Shown: piece after piece, positions 34,194 through 43,237 of the stretch | How the letters are laid out: every line of letters begins with the position of its first letter | Position numbering within the stretch: the stretch's first letter is position 1 | Source of the DNA: Nonlabens dokdonensis | GTDB lineage: Bacteria > Bacteroidota > Bacteroidia > Flavobacteriales > Flavobacteriaceae | Length of the DNA: 64,000 nt | Assembly: GCF_002162835.1 (NCBI RefSeq) | Contig: NZ_MAAX01000128.1 | Coordinates: 1-64,000 of the forward strand | Reading direction: 5' to 3' | The notes under the pieces: model-generated | What the model saw: the letters and a program-made list of their open reading frames with translations, nothing else | Database searches by the model: none | What the model was told of the DNA's origin: nothing | Made by a program: the position numbers and the translations under genes

Positions 34194-35330
34194 TCATAAA
34201 CTATTGAGAATTTTTGCCGCTTTGATGATTTCTTCGTCTTTTTTGGCAAAACAAAAACGTAACATTTTAGGGTCTCTTCCATTCATAAATACCGATATGG
34301 GAATACTAGCTATTTTATGTTCCATAGTGAGTCGTCTAGCAAAATCTACATCGTTCTCATCTGTAATTTTTGAATAATCTAATAGCTGAAAATAAGAACC
34401 ATGAGCAGGTTTAAAATTGAATTTACTATCTTTTATAAGACTCAAGAACAAGTCTCGTTTATGCTGATAAAAAGAACCTAATTCGGTGTATCGCTTTGGT
34501 TGCGATAAGTAATTTGCAATAGCGTCTTGAACCGGATGATTCACACAATACACCACATATTGATGGACTTTATAAAATTCTTCCATGAGGTGTTTTGGAG
34601 CAAGACAATAACCCATCTTCCATCCGGTAACGTGAAAAGTCTTCCCAAAACTTCCAGTAATAAAACTGCGTTCCCGCAATCCTTCATACCTAGCAGCACT
34701 TAAATGCTCTTTACCGTCAAAAGATATGTGTTCATAAACCTCGTCGCTTAACAATAATAAGTCGTTTTCCACAACTATTTTCTCAAGTTGAATCATATCT
34801 TCATAAGTTAGCATATTACCGCTAGGATTATGAGGTGAGTTGATCATGATCATTTTAGTCTTGGAAGTAACTTTATCAATTACTTCCTGCCAGTCTATGG
34901 TAAATTCTGGTAAATTCATGGAAATCTCAACAACTTTCCCACCTGCTAATTCAATCGCCGGTACATAACAATCATAAGCTGGTGTAAAAACAATCACTTC
35001 ATCACCAGAATGAATTACCGCTTGAATAGCTGTAAAAATTCCTTGCGTTGCCCCAGCTGTAAGGCAGATTTCATTTTCTGGATGATAAAAAACCTCGTGT
35101 TGATGCCGTGTCATGTTAGAAATAGCAGCACGCAACGACATCAATCCTGCCATAGGCGCGTATTGATTTTTATCGTCGTGAATAGCTTTTATGATCAGCT
35201 CTTTTAAAGCTGGATCTACAGGAAAATTAGGAAATCCCTGAGATAAATTTAGAGCATTGTGTTCATGCGACAGCACACTCATTGTTGTAAAGATAGAGTC
35301 TGTGACGTTGGGTAGTTTAGATTTACGCAT
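34194..35330 (-). CDS. Methionine-type PLP aminotransferase (YbdL-like)
   Basis: A 378-residue fold-type I class I/II aminotransferase, with LNLSQGFPNFPVDPAL at the N-terminus, NSPHNPSGNMLTYEDM (Asn-containing PLP pocket), LLLSDEVYEHISFDG and the Schiff-base lysine in SFGKTFHVTGWKMGY. These features match methionine aminotransferase/kynurenine aminotransferase-like enzymes such as YbdL. Role: transamination of 4-methylthio-2-oxobutanoate to methionine or related reactions in the cytosol. A terminator for the sdh operon lies just upstream. Confidence 0.9.
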   Translation of the reverse strand: MRKSKLPNVTDSIFTTMSVLSHEHNALNLSQGFPNFPVDPALKELIIKAIHDDKNQYAPMAGLMSLRAAISNMTRHQHEVFYHPENEICLTAGATQGIFTAIQAVIHSGDEVIVFTPAYDCYVPAIELAGGKVVEISMNLPEFTIDWQEVIDKVTSKTKMIMINSPHNPSGNMLTYEDMIQLEKIVVENDLLLLSDEVYEHISFDGKEHLSAARYEGLRERSFITGSFGKTFHVTGWKMGYCLAPKHLMEEFYKVHQYVVYCVNHPVQDAIANYLSQPKRYTELGSFYQHKRDLFLSLIKDSKFNFKPAHGSYFQLLDYSKITDENDVDFARRLTMEHKIASIPISVFMNGRDPKMLRFCFAKKDEEIIKAAKILNSL

Positions 35331-35384
35331 GCTGTAAATTACTGAAAAGGAAATAGAATCAAAAGTTCCTGCTGTATATATCTC

Positions 35385-35427
35385 AATAAAAATCCCATTT
35401 CAAATAAATTGAAATGGGATTTTCTAA
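35385..35427 (-). terminator. Intrinsic terminator of the sdhCAB operon
   Basis: A perfect 15-bp stem AAAATCCCATTTCAA / TTGAAATGGGATTTT with a 5-base loop lies 22 bases past the sdhB stop on the minus strand. The T-tract is part of the lower stem and extends on both strands. Confidence 0.9.
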
Positions 35428-35445
35428 TTGTTTTAAGTATTGAAA

Positions 35446-36192
35446 CTATGAAACTGTCTCCGCTTTTAAATATTCACGGTTCATACGTGCAATATTTTCT
35501 AACTTAATTCCTTTAGGACACTCGATCATACAAGCTCCTGTATTAGTACAGTTACCGAATCCTTCAATATCCATCTGGCGTACCATATCTTGAACACGTT
35601 TAGTTGCTTCTACTTCACCTTGTGGCAATAACGCATATTGAGAAACCTTTGCACTTGTGAATAACATTGCACTTGCATTTTTACAAGCTGCTACACATGC
35701 TCCACAACCGATACAGGTTGCACTATGGAATGCCTCATCTGCTTTTTCTTTTTCTACAGGAATAGAGTTAGCATCTTGGGTATTTCCAGAAGTATTTACC
35801 GATACGTAAGCACCTGCTTGCTGGATTCTATCAAAAGAAGAACGGTCTACAATCAAATCTTTGATTACCGGAAAAGCAGCTGCTCTCCATGGTTCGATAG
35901 TGATCGTGTCTCCATCATTAAACTTTCTCATGTGCAACTGACATGTAGTAGTCAGTTTTTGCGGTCCATGAGGTTGTCCATTAATCATCATGTTACAAGA
36001 TCCACAGATTCCTTCACGACAGTCATGGTCAAATTCTACTGGCTCTTCACCTTTGTTGACTAATTCTTCGTTTAAGATATCCATCATTTCAAGGAAAGAC
36101 ATATCACCATCTACACCGTCAAGTGGATAAGTAACCATTTTCCCTTTGGCCTCAGGACCAGCCTGTCTCCATATTTTTAAAGTAAGTTTCAT
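35446..36192 (-). CDS. sdhB: Succinate dehydrogenase/fumarate reductase iron-sulfur subunit
   Basis: A 248-residue subunit carrying the three Fe-S clusters: the 2Fe-2S ligands in [15 protein letters not shown], the 4Fe-4[16 protein letters not shown], and the 3Fe-4S region [15 protein letters not shown]. Electrons pass from the flavin of SdhA through this chain to the menaquinone site in SdhC. It is separated from sdhA by 55 bases containing a palindrome copy, and followed by a strong terminator. Confidence 0.97.
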   Translation of the reverse strand: MKLTLKIWRQAGPEAKGKMVTYPLDGVDGDMSFLEMMDILNEELVNKGEEPVEFDHDCREGICGSCNMMINGQPHGPQKLTTTCQLHMRKFNDGDTITIEPWRAAAFPVIKDLIVDRSSFDRIQQAGAYVSVNTSGNTQDANSIPVEKEKADEAFHSATCIGCGACVAACKNASAMLFTSAKVSQYALLPQGEVEATKRVQDMVRQMDIEGFGNCTNTGACMIECPKGIKLENIARMNREYLKAETVS

Positions 36193-36214
36193 ACTTTTTA
36201 TATTTAGGTTGTCA

Positions 36215-36230
36215 CGCTTTCGCGAAAGCG
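36215..36230. repeat. 16-bp palindrome copy 12 (inside the sdhA-sdhB spacer)
   Basis: Exact CGCTTTCGCGAAAGCG between cotranscribed sdhA and sdhB, 22 bases upstream of the sdhB start. Its position inside an operon argues against a terminator role. Confidence 0.95.
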
Positions 36231-36247
36231 GAACATTTAAAATTCAA

Positions 36248-38251
36248 TTATTTGTAGCTACGAGTTTTCAATTCTACATTTTCAAAGACTAAGTCTTCCT
36301 TATGTAACTTAGCATCTCTAGGGTTCTCGTTGTATTCCCATGCACTTACAAAAGCAAAGTTTTCATCATCTCGTAATGCTTCACCTTCGGCAGTTTGATA
36401 CTCCTCACGGAAGTGACCACCACAACTCTCATTTCTAGTTAAAGCATCTTTTGCAAACAACTCTCCTAATTCAAGGAAATCTGCCACACGACCTGCTTTT
36501 TCTAGTTCTTGATTCTTAGTATCAGCACTTCCTGGAACTTTTACATTCTTCCAAAAATCTGCTCTTAATTCAGCAATTTCATCCATCGCCGCTTGTAGAT
36601 CTGTAGCATTACGGGACATACCACATTTATTCCACATGATCAATCCTAGCTTCTTGTGATAATAATCTACAGAATGCGTTCCTGCTCCATTCATCAATTT
36701 TTCGATGCGAGCACGAGTATCTTTTTCTGCCTGTTCAAATTCTGGTGTTTCAGTAGAAATCTCTCCAGTTCTTATTTCATTTGCTAGGTAATCTCCTATA
36801 GTATAAGGAAGTACAAAGTAACCATCTGCCAGACCTTGCATTAATGCACTGGCTCCTAGACGGTTTGCACCATGATCAGAGAAGTTTGCTTCACCAGCGG
36901 CAAAACAACCTGGTACTGTAGTTTGTAAGTTATAATCTACCCATAATCCTCCCATAGTATAGTGAACCGCTGGGAAAATTTTCATAGGTACTTCATAAGG
37001 GTTTTCATCTGTAATGTTACGGTACATGTCAAATAAGTTACCGTACTTTTTCTCAATTACTTTTTTACCTAGTGCAATCATTTCTGCTTCACTAGCATCT
37101 TTATTACCACTTGTTAAAGCTTCAACTTTTCCATATCTTAAGAAAGATGCCTCAAAGTCTAAGTAAACTGCATTACCTGTTTTATTAACTCCATATCCTG
37201 CGTCACAACGCTCTTTTGCTGCTCGGGAAGCAACATCACGAGGCACTAAGTTACCAAAGGCAGGATATCTTCTCTCTAAGTAATAATCTCTATCTTCTTC
37301 TTTAAGATCTACACCTCTTAATTTTCCTTCACGTATTGCCTTTGCATCTTCAAGATTTTTAGGAACCCAAATACGACCATCATTACGTAACGATTCTGAC
37401 ATTAAAGTCAGTTTAGATTGATGCTCACCACTTACAGGAATACAAGTAGGGTGAATTTGTGTATAACAAGGATTTGCAAAGTATGCCCCACGACGGTGTG
37501 TTCTCCACGCAGCCATTACATTACTTCCCATTGCATTTGTAGAAAGGAAAAATACGTTTCCATAACCACCAGAAGCGATTACAACAGCATGCGCTCCATG
37601 TCTTTCTATCTCACCGGTAACTAGGTTACGAGCGATAATTCCACGAGCTTTACCATCAACCTTAACAAGGTCTAACATTTCATGACGGTTAAATGGTGTT
37701 ACCTTACCACGATTGATCTGTCTATTTAATGCGGAATATGCTCCTAACAACAACTGCTGTCCTGTCTGTCCAGCGGCATAAAAAGTTCTAGAAACAAGAA
37801 CACCACCGAAAGAACGGTTATCTAATAAACCACCGTATTCACGTGCAAAAGGAACTCCTTGTGCAACACACTGGTCTATGATATTTGAAGAAACCTCTGC
37901 AAGTCTATGCACATTTGCCTCGCGAGATCTATAATCACCACCTTTAATTGTATCATAGAATAAGCGGAAGTTTGAATCTCCGTCTCCCTGATAGTTTTTG
38001 GCAGCATTAATACCACCTTGTGCAGCAATAGAGTGCGCACGACGTGGTGAATCATTATAACAAAATGTCTTCACGTTATAACCTAACTCTGCAAGTGTAG
38101 CAGCAGCACTACCACCAGCAAGTCCTGTTCCCACTACGATAACGTCTATATTACGCTTGTTAGCCGGATTAACTAGGTTAATAGTATTTTTATGTTTTAC
38201 CCACTTTTCAGCAAGTGGTCCTTGAGGTACTTTAGAATCTAATACTGACAT
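36248..38251 (-). CDS. sdhA: Succinate dehydrogenase/fumarate reductase flavoprotein subunit
   Basis: A 667-residue FAD subunit: dinucleotide-binding [20 protein letters not shown], the covalent-FAD histidine region [20 protein letters not shown], the substrate region HPTCIP and the Arg in [16 protein letters not shown]. It oxidises succinate to fumarate on the cytoplasmic face of the membrane. Length and the Bacteroidetes-style sequence match the type B complex with a single cytochrome b subunit. Start at 38251; 12 bases separate it from sdhC. Confidence 0.97.
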   Translation of the reverse strand: MSVLDSKVPQGPLAEKWVKHKNTINLVNPANKRNIDVIVVGTGLAGGSAAATLAELGYNVKTFCYNDSPRRAHSIAAQGGINAAKNYQGDGDSNFRLFYDTIKGGDYRSREANVHRLAEVSSNIIDQCVAQGVPFAREYGGLLDNRSFGGVLVSRTFYAAGQTGQQLLLGAYSALNRQINRGKVTPFNRHEMLDLVKVDGKARGIIARNLVTGEIERHGAHAVVIASGGYGNVFFLSTNAMGSNVMAAWRTHRRGAYFANPCYTQIHPTCIPVSGEHQSKLTLMSESLRNDGRIWVPKNLEDAKAIREGKLRGVDLKEEDRDYYLERRYPAFGNLVPRDVASRAAKERCDAGYGVNKTGNAVYLDFEASFLRYGKVEALTSGNKDASEAEMIALGKKVIEKKYGNLFDMYRNITDENPYEVPMKIFPAVHYTMGGLWVDYNLQTTVPGCFAAGEANFSDHGANRLGASALMQGLADGYFVLPYTIGDYLANEIRTGEISTETPEFEQAEKDTRARIEKLMNGAGTHSVDYYHKKLGLIMWNKCGMSRNATDLQAAMDEIAELRADFWKNVKVPGSADTKNQELEKAGRVADFLELGELFAKDALTRNESCGGHFREEYQTAEGEALRDDENFAFVSAWEYNENPRDAKLHKEDLVFENVELKTRSYK

Positions 38252-38263
38252 AATCTATTATTA

Positions 38264-38926
38264 TTAGTGAGTAAAGTGGTGATACAATGCGATAAAAATG
38301 AAACCAGCAGGTATTAATACTGACCATGCATAGGTTGCTTTTCTTAAACCATCACCTTTATTAATCGCCTTTGCACCCATAGATTGAAATGAACTATTAA
38401 ATCCATGCCATAAGTGAAGGGCTAGCAAAACAAAAGAAACAACGTAAATCCCTACTCTTACAGGGCTTACAAACTTCTCTTTTAATTCTGGTAAATATCT
38501 AGTAGCATCTTCAGGCTGCACATCAATGTACTTAACAGTCATTTCATGCACCCAAAAATCATACATATGCAATCCTAAAAATGCAAGAACAACAAGACCT
38601 GTAATAATCATATTACGAGATACCCATTGTGAATTTGAATTCCCAGAAAACTTTGCATATTTTATAGGACGGGCTTTTCTGTTTTGAATATCTAAAACAA
38701 TACCCATAACAAAATGAACAATTAATCCACCTATTAAAATAGGCTGTGCAACAAATTGAACAAGAGGATTATACCCCATAAAATGTGACCACTCGTTAAA
38801 AGTGTCTGGAGCAATAACTGATGTAATATTAATTACAAAGTGCTGCGTTAAAAATATAACCAGAAATAATCCTGAAAGTGCCATTACCCACTTCCTAGCA
38901 AGCGATGATTTTACTAATGCGCTCAT
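38264..38926 (-). CDS. sdhC: Succinate dehydrogenase cytochrome b subunit
   Basis: A 220-residue membrane subunit with five predicted helices (WVMALSGLFLVIFLTQHFVINI; PILIGGLIVHFVMGIVLDIQNR; MIITGLVVLAFLGLHMYDFWVHEM; VGIYVVSFVLLALHLWHGF; SVLIPAGFIFIALYHHF). The histidines in TQHFVIN, LIVHFV, LGLHMYD and LHLWHGF are candidates for di-heme ligation, as in type B quinol:fumarate reductases. First gene of the sdhCAB operon; a good promoter lies upstream. Confidence 0.95.
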   Translation of the reverse strand: MSALVKSSLARKWVMALSGLFLVIFLTQHFVINITSVIAPDTFNEWSHFMGYNPLVQFVAQPILIGGLIVHFVMGIVLDIQNRKARPIKYAKFSGNSNSQWVSRNMIITGLVVLAFLGLHMYDFWVHEMTVKYIDVQPEDATRYLPELKEKFVSPVRVGIYVVSFVLLALHLWHGFNSSFQSMGAKAINKGDGLRKATYAWSVLIPAGFIFIALYHHFTH

Positions 38927-38947
38927 GTATAATTTTTTAGTTTACCG

Positions 38948-38955
38948 CAAAGATA
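38948..38955 (-). promoter_or_regulatory. Predicted -7 box of the sdhCAB operon
   Basis: On the minus strand TATCTTTG matches TAnnTTTG and lies 21 bases before the sdhC ATG. A TTG about 20 bases further upstream could be the -33 element. Confidence 0.65.
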
Positions 38956-39126
38956 ACTTTCAGTTGTATCAATTTCAATCGTAAGAGTCAAAAGGCTTTG
39001 TTAACAGGCTTATTTGGATTGAGTCTTAATAGTTTTGCTTATTATCTCCCATGTTTAGTAGTACTTCACCTCTTTACCTTTCAACTGTATTGTTAATATA
39101 GTGTTTCAATTTTGTTGTAGTGATCT

Positions 39127-39142
39127 CGCTTTCGCGAAAGCG
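39127..39142. repeat. 16-bp palindrome copy 13 (intergenic)
   Basis: Exact CGCTTTCGCGAAAGCG, preceded by GATCT, between sdhC and the SusCD locus. It is the left border of the longest repeat-free interval. Confidence 0.95.
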
Positions 39143-39145
39143 GAA

Positions 39146-39180
39146 ATAAAAAAAGCCACTTCGTTAAAAGCGGCTTCTCA
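39146..39180 (-). terminator. Intrinsic terminator of the SusCD locus
   Basis: A stem AAGCC.CTT / AAG.GGCTT with one internal mismatch, followed on the minus strand by a run of seven T. It closes the susC-susD-lipoprotein transcript 25 bases after the last stop codon, next to but distinct from the palindrome copy. Confidence 0.75.
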
Positions 39181-39202
39181 TTATTACATAACAATTAGAA
39201 TT

Positions 39203-40186
39203 CTAAATGCAATTAGGATTAGGATTTACAGGAACCTCAGTTGTTAAAACATGATACCATGCTAGTGCTGGATCGTTTGCTTGAACAGTTCTGAAAACCA
39301 CTCTATTTGCTGTTATTTCTAGAATCTCATATTCACTACTACCTACATACCAGCTAAGGAAATTATCATTTCCAAGAATTATACTAGTTTTTCTAGACTC
39401 TGTTTCTGGAACATCAGTATCAAGAGTAGGCGTAAATGTAACTAAACCTGGCGCTGGTGCGGTAAAAGGTAAACATTCATCAGAATTGTTTGGATTATTT
39501 GCAGATGGACCACCAAATTGTGATAAATAGGTGTTGTGAAAATAGGTACTTCCAAAATTTTTCAATTCAAAAGTTACATCGTTCCCAGTTTTTGTAAATA
39601 TCATTTCGTCTTCATAGAAACATTCAGTTAGATCCACACAATATCTTCCAAAAGGCGACACTCCAAAAAAGGCAGGAGTATAATAAGCTTCTGGAGATTG
39701 CCCACCTATAAGATTAGTAGGACCTACACCCCAGTGCGCATTCTCTGCTACTGACCAATACCATGTTTTACTTGAGCCTCCAGTTAAAAAGTCCTTTGCC
39801 TCAGAGTCATCAAAGGTACTCAGTACATCTATTAAAATAGTTTGAGTTGTGGCAGCACCACCGGTTCCTGTAGCAGTTACTGTAACACTATAAGTATTAG
39901 TACCTAATTCTACAAAACGGTGTTCTATCTCACCATCAAAAGTTGATCCCTGGCGTCCATCACCAAAATCATAAGTGTAATTTAATGCATTATCTGAAGC
40001 GGCGTTAAATATTACTATACCTGTACCATCTCCATTAGGCTCTGCAGCACTTTGACCTTGTATGCTAGCCGTAAGAGTTAAATTTGAAGGTGCTATAACA
40101 GCTCCAAATTCAGCATCATCATCCTGACATGATGAAACTGAAACAATAACTATGAGCATCAAAAAAAGTTTGCTGATATATTTCAT
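39203..40186 (-). CDS. PKD-domain surface lipoprotein of the SusCD locus
   Basis: A 327-residue lipoprotein (MKYISKLFLMLIVIVSVSSCQDDDAEFG, with the acidic stretch QDDDAE after Cys, typical of surface-exported lipoproteins). A PKD domain is at about 45-120 (YDFGDGRQGSTFDGEIEHRFVELGTNTYSVTV). The C-terminal domain (about 130-325) begins SSKTWYWSVAENAHWGVGP, a form I associate with glycan-binding lipoproteins of flavobacterial polysaccharide utilization loci. Probably SusE/F-like, capturing substrate at the surface. Last gene of the locus. Confidence 0.85.
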   Translation of the reverse strand: MKYISKLFLMLIVIVSVSSCQDDDAEFGAVIAPSNLTLTASIQGQSAAEPNGDGTGIVIFNAASDNALNYTYDFGDGRQGSTFDGEIEHRFVELGTNTYSVTVTATGTGGAATTQTILIDVLSTFDDSEAKDFLTGGSSKTWYWSVAENAHWGVGPTNLIGGQSPEAYYTPAFFGVSPFGRYCVDLTECFYEDEMIFTKTGNDVTFELKNFGSTYFHNTYLSQFGGPSANNPNNSDECLPFTAPAPGLVTFTPTLDTDVPETESRKTSIILGNDNFLSWYVGSSEYEILEITANRVVFRTVQANDPALAWYHVLTTEVPVNPNPNCI

Positions 40187-40196
40187 AACTCTTATT

Positions 40197-41753
40197 TTAA
40201 TTTGTTTTTATTAAGTCATCTATATAAATAGTCTCCGGAGCAGAAGTTGCTTGCAACGGATCAAAGAAGATGACTACATTTCTTAAATCGTCCATTGTAT
40301 TACCTGTAAAACCTGTGAAAGTTAACTCTTCCCATCCGTTTGCTACTGTCGTAGTTACATTTGTAACCTCTTGAAATAATCCACCATTACCTATGCGTTC
40401 TACCTTGAGCCAAACCGGTAAACCTGCTCGAGGCGAATATACTTTCAAGGTAAATGATGTGGTTGCATTAAAAACCACTGGTTGATCTAATACAATTGCC
40501 ACTAAAGCAAAGTTGTTAGGTCCAGTTGCATTTCTATCAAATTGCAACACTGTACTTGAACTATTAACTGGGTCTGGCGTAGCATTAGGAACTATAGCAA
40601 AACTACCGTTATTAGTCCCGATGTTGTAGACTCTATTTGAGTCTTCAAAATCGAGAGGTAAAAGTATAGGCGCACCTTCTGCCAATTCAATATCGTCAAA
40701 ATAATTTGTATCTCCAGTAGGAGCTCCACCTAAATCAAAAAACACAACGAAGCGACTGAATGGTTGGGTAGTATCTAATCCTGCAGTGTTAAAAAACAAG
40801 GTTTCCCACTCATTTGATACTGTAGTAAACGCTTCATAATCTGCAGATGCGATAGAGCCGTCTGCATTTTCTAACTTGATAGTCACTTTAGTTCCGACTG
40901 GCATCGGAGACCAAGTTTTCATTCTAATATTTTGCGGTCCAGCAAAATCTATAGGTCCACCTAGCGGCACTACAACTCCTCCAAAGGTTTGTGTTCCTGT
41001 TTTTTGAATACTTACTACGCGAGAACTATTGTTACCTACACTCACATCGGGATTACTTATAATAGACACTGCAGATTCAAATCCTATAAGATTATAATTT
41101 AAAGTAGTCGATTCAAAGTCTAATGGTAAAACAACTGGATCTTCAATCATAACAACTTCAGTGGTCTCAGTAGTAGCAGCACCACCGCTCAAAGCTGTTA
41201 CGGTAACTGTATAAGCACCAGTATTAGAATATTCATAATCTACTGTATCGCCTTCCATAAAAGTTACTGGAGCAAGTAAGGGATCTTCGCCAAATGCTAC
41301 TTCAAAGGAGGTTTCAAAATCTGCAGTAGCACTAACTGAAATTCCAAAATTAGATGCAGCACTTTCTGTTATAGTAACTGCTAAATTTTCTGGAGCTCTA
41401 AAAGAAACATCTAAATTCTTTATAAGCTCAGCGGTATCTCCATTCAGGTTAAAGGCAACAATTCTAATAGGATAACTACCTTCAGGATAAGCACGCTCTG
41501 CATTTTCTCCTAAAGCTAGCACCTCAGATTCTCCGGATCCATCAGCAAAAAACACTTCAAAACTACTAACATTTGTTCCTGAAGGTGAAATAGTAACTAC
41601 CCCTGAATTATCTTGTGTAATATTAAACAGCACATCAAGATTAGACGGAGCCTCAATACCGGCGCCTAAGTCCGTATCTTCATCACTTTCACAACCTGAT
41701 AATGACACAAATACTACCATTATACTGACAAACAAAAATTTTAAATTTTTCAT
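40197..41753 (-). CDS. SusE/F-like surface lipoprotein with tandem carbohydrate-binding-like modules
   Basis: A 518-residue lipoprotein (MKNLKFLFVSIMVVFVSLSGCESDEDTD). Two PKD/Ig-like domains (about 35-205) are followed by two homologous modules at about 210-360 and 365-517. Each opens with LPLDFE and closes with DDIELAEG/IDDLIKTN and looks like a jelly-roll carbohydrate-binding module. The duplication is evident from paired phrases FSRFVVFFDLGG and LRNVVIFFDPLQ. Expected job: extra glycan-binding capacity beside SusD. The substrate is unknown. Confidence 0.82.
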   Translation of the reverse strand: MKNLKFLFVSIMVVFVSLSGCESDEDTDLGAGIEAPSNLDVLFNITQDNSGVVTISPSGTNVSSFEVFFADGSGESEVLALGENAERAYPEGSYPIRIVAFNLNGDTAELIKNLDVSFRAPENLAVTITESAASNFGISVSATADFETSFEVAFGEDPLLAPVTFMEGDTVDYEYSNTGAYTVTVTALSGGAATTETTEVVMIEDPVVLPLDFESTTLNYNLIGFESAVSIISNPDVSVGNNSSRVVSIQKTGTQTFGGVVVPLGGPIDFAGPQNIRMKTWSPMPVGTKVTIKLENADGSIASADYEAFTTVSNEWETLFFNTAGLDTTQPFSRFVVFFDLGGAPTGDTNYFDDIELAEGAPILLPLDFEDSNRVYNIGTNNGSFAIVPNATPDPVNSSSTVLQFDRNATGPNNFALVAIVLDQPVVFNATTSFTLKVYSPRAGLPVWLKVERIGNGGLFQEVTNVTTTVANGWEELTFTGFTGNTMDDLRNVVIFFDPLQATSAPETIYIDDLIKTN

Positions 41754-41767
41754 CTCAATTCGTATTA

Positions 41768-43225
41768 TTAATAATTAGGATTTTGTGCCCATCTATTTCC
41801 AGAAAGAAGTATTTCTTCTAATGGGATAGGAAAAACCTCATGTTTACCTGCAACAAAGCCATCAATTTGTGCAGCTGCACGTCCAGTTCTTACCAGATCA
41901 AAAAAGTGATGTCCTTCACCTACAAGTTCTAATCTACGCTCTAAAAATATGGCATCACCCAGTGCAACTCCAGAAAGTTGAACATCTGGTAGATTTACTC
42001 TAGTACGTACTGTATTTAAATAAGTTCTAGCCTGACCGTCGCCTAAATTGCCACTATTGTAGGCTTCGGCAGCCATTAAGTAAACATCAGCTAGTCTAAT
42101 AGCTCGGTAATTATTAGGGTTTGTAAGGTTAGCATCTCCTGTATTTAAGTCACCTTGTCTTGCTATATATTTTCTATTATAAAATCCAGTATGTTCAAAT
42201 CCTATACTGAAAGTTGCTCCGTTTGCAGCAGCAAAAGTATCAATGTCTAGTATTGCTACATCTCTCCTTGGGTCTGCAGCATCAAAAAGATCGAACACTT
42301 CTTGAGTTGGAACATTAAAACTAAACCCAGATTCAAATTCTGGACCATCATAGTTTCTTATTCCATTAAATCCTACTGCGACATTTCCTTCACTACACTG
42401 TAAACAACCAAAACCGGCTCCTTCTAGATCTGAATATTGAATTTCAAATACCGACTCAGAATTATTTTCATTATCATTTTCAAAAATGGTTGAATAGTCA
42501 GTAACAAGACTGTATTCATTTGATAAAATAAGGTCATCTAGCACATCAGCAGCCTCTAAATATTTTTCTTGAAACAAGTATACTTTACCTAATAAAGCCT
42601 GCGCACTTCCTTTAGTTGCTCTACCTACATCTGGTGTAGTGTACTCTAAATTATCTATTGCAAATATTAAATCTCTTTCGATCTGAGCGTAGACATCTGC
42701 TTTAGGCGTACGATCTATTTCAAATTGATCTCCAAACAAGAATCTTTGATCAACTACTAATGGCACATCTCCAAAAAACTTAACCAATTCAAAATAGTAA
42801 TATGCTCTTAGGAATCTCGTCTCACCTAATACCCTAGGCTTATCAGGAAAATCTGTTTTATCTTGAAATTCCATAATATAGTTTGCTCTATTTACACCTG
42901 CAAACATCCACCTCCAAATATCAGATAGCTGATCGTTTACCGGAGTGTGAATCATGTCATCGATTTGTTGAATCCCAATAACATCAGTAGCACTTTCTCC
43001 ACCGGCTAATGTATTATCAGAAGCAATTTCACCTAACATAACGTTTAAATAGCTAGATTGTAATAAGTCATATGCAGCAACTAAAGCGCTTTCATAATCT
43101 TCTTGCGAGTTAAAGAAGTTCTCTGAGTTAGGATCTTCACTTTCTATGTCTAAATACTCTTCACTGCAAGCATTAAAACCGATCGCAATGACGAATAATA
43201 AAATATATACTTTAAAAATTTTCAT
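41768..43225 (-). CDS. RagB/SusD family nutrient-uptake lipoprotein
   Basis: A 485-residue SusD homolog (MKIFKVYILLFVIAIGFNACSEEYLDIESEDPN). It has the SusD-like fold with TPR helices, including the conserved ETRFLRAYYYFELVKFFGDVPLV and the C-terminal RLADVYLMAAEAYN and ERRLELVGEGHHFFDLVRTG. SusD is the lid of the SusC channel and binds the glycan. It sits 12 bases from susC, and two accessory lipoproteins follow. Confidence 0.96.
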   Translation of the reverse strand: MKIFKVYILLFVIAIGFNACSEEYLDIESEDPNSENFFNSQEDYESALVAAYDLLQSSYLNVMLGEIASDNTLAGGESATDVIGIQQIDDMIHTPVNDQLSDIWRWMFAGVNRANYIMEFQDKTDFPDKPRVLGETRFLRAYYYFELVKFFGDVPLVVDQRFLFGDQFEIDRTPKADVYAQIERDLIFAIDNLEYTTPDVGRATKGSAQALLGKVYLFQEKYLEAADVLDDLILSNEYSLVTDYSTIFENDNENNSESVFEIQYSDLEGAGFGCLQCSEGNVAVGFNGIRNYDGPEFESGFSFNVPTQEVFDLFDAADPRRDVAILDIDTFAAANGATFSIGFEHTGFYNRKYIARQGDLNTGDANLTNPNNYRAIRLADVYLMAAEAYNSGNLGDGQARTYLNTVRTRVNLPDVQLSGVALGDAIFLERRLELVGEGHHFFDLVRTGRAAAQIDGFVAGKHEVFPIPLEEILLSGNRWAQNPNY

Positions 43226-43237
43226 CTTGATTCTTTT

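Noticed and set aside
43083-43092. AAAGCGCTTT palindrome in susD
   Set aside because: A 10-bp palindrome without the TCGCGA centre; expected by chance and inside conserved coding sequence.
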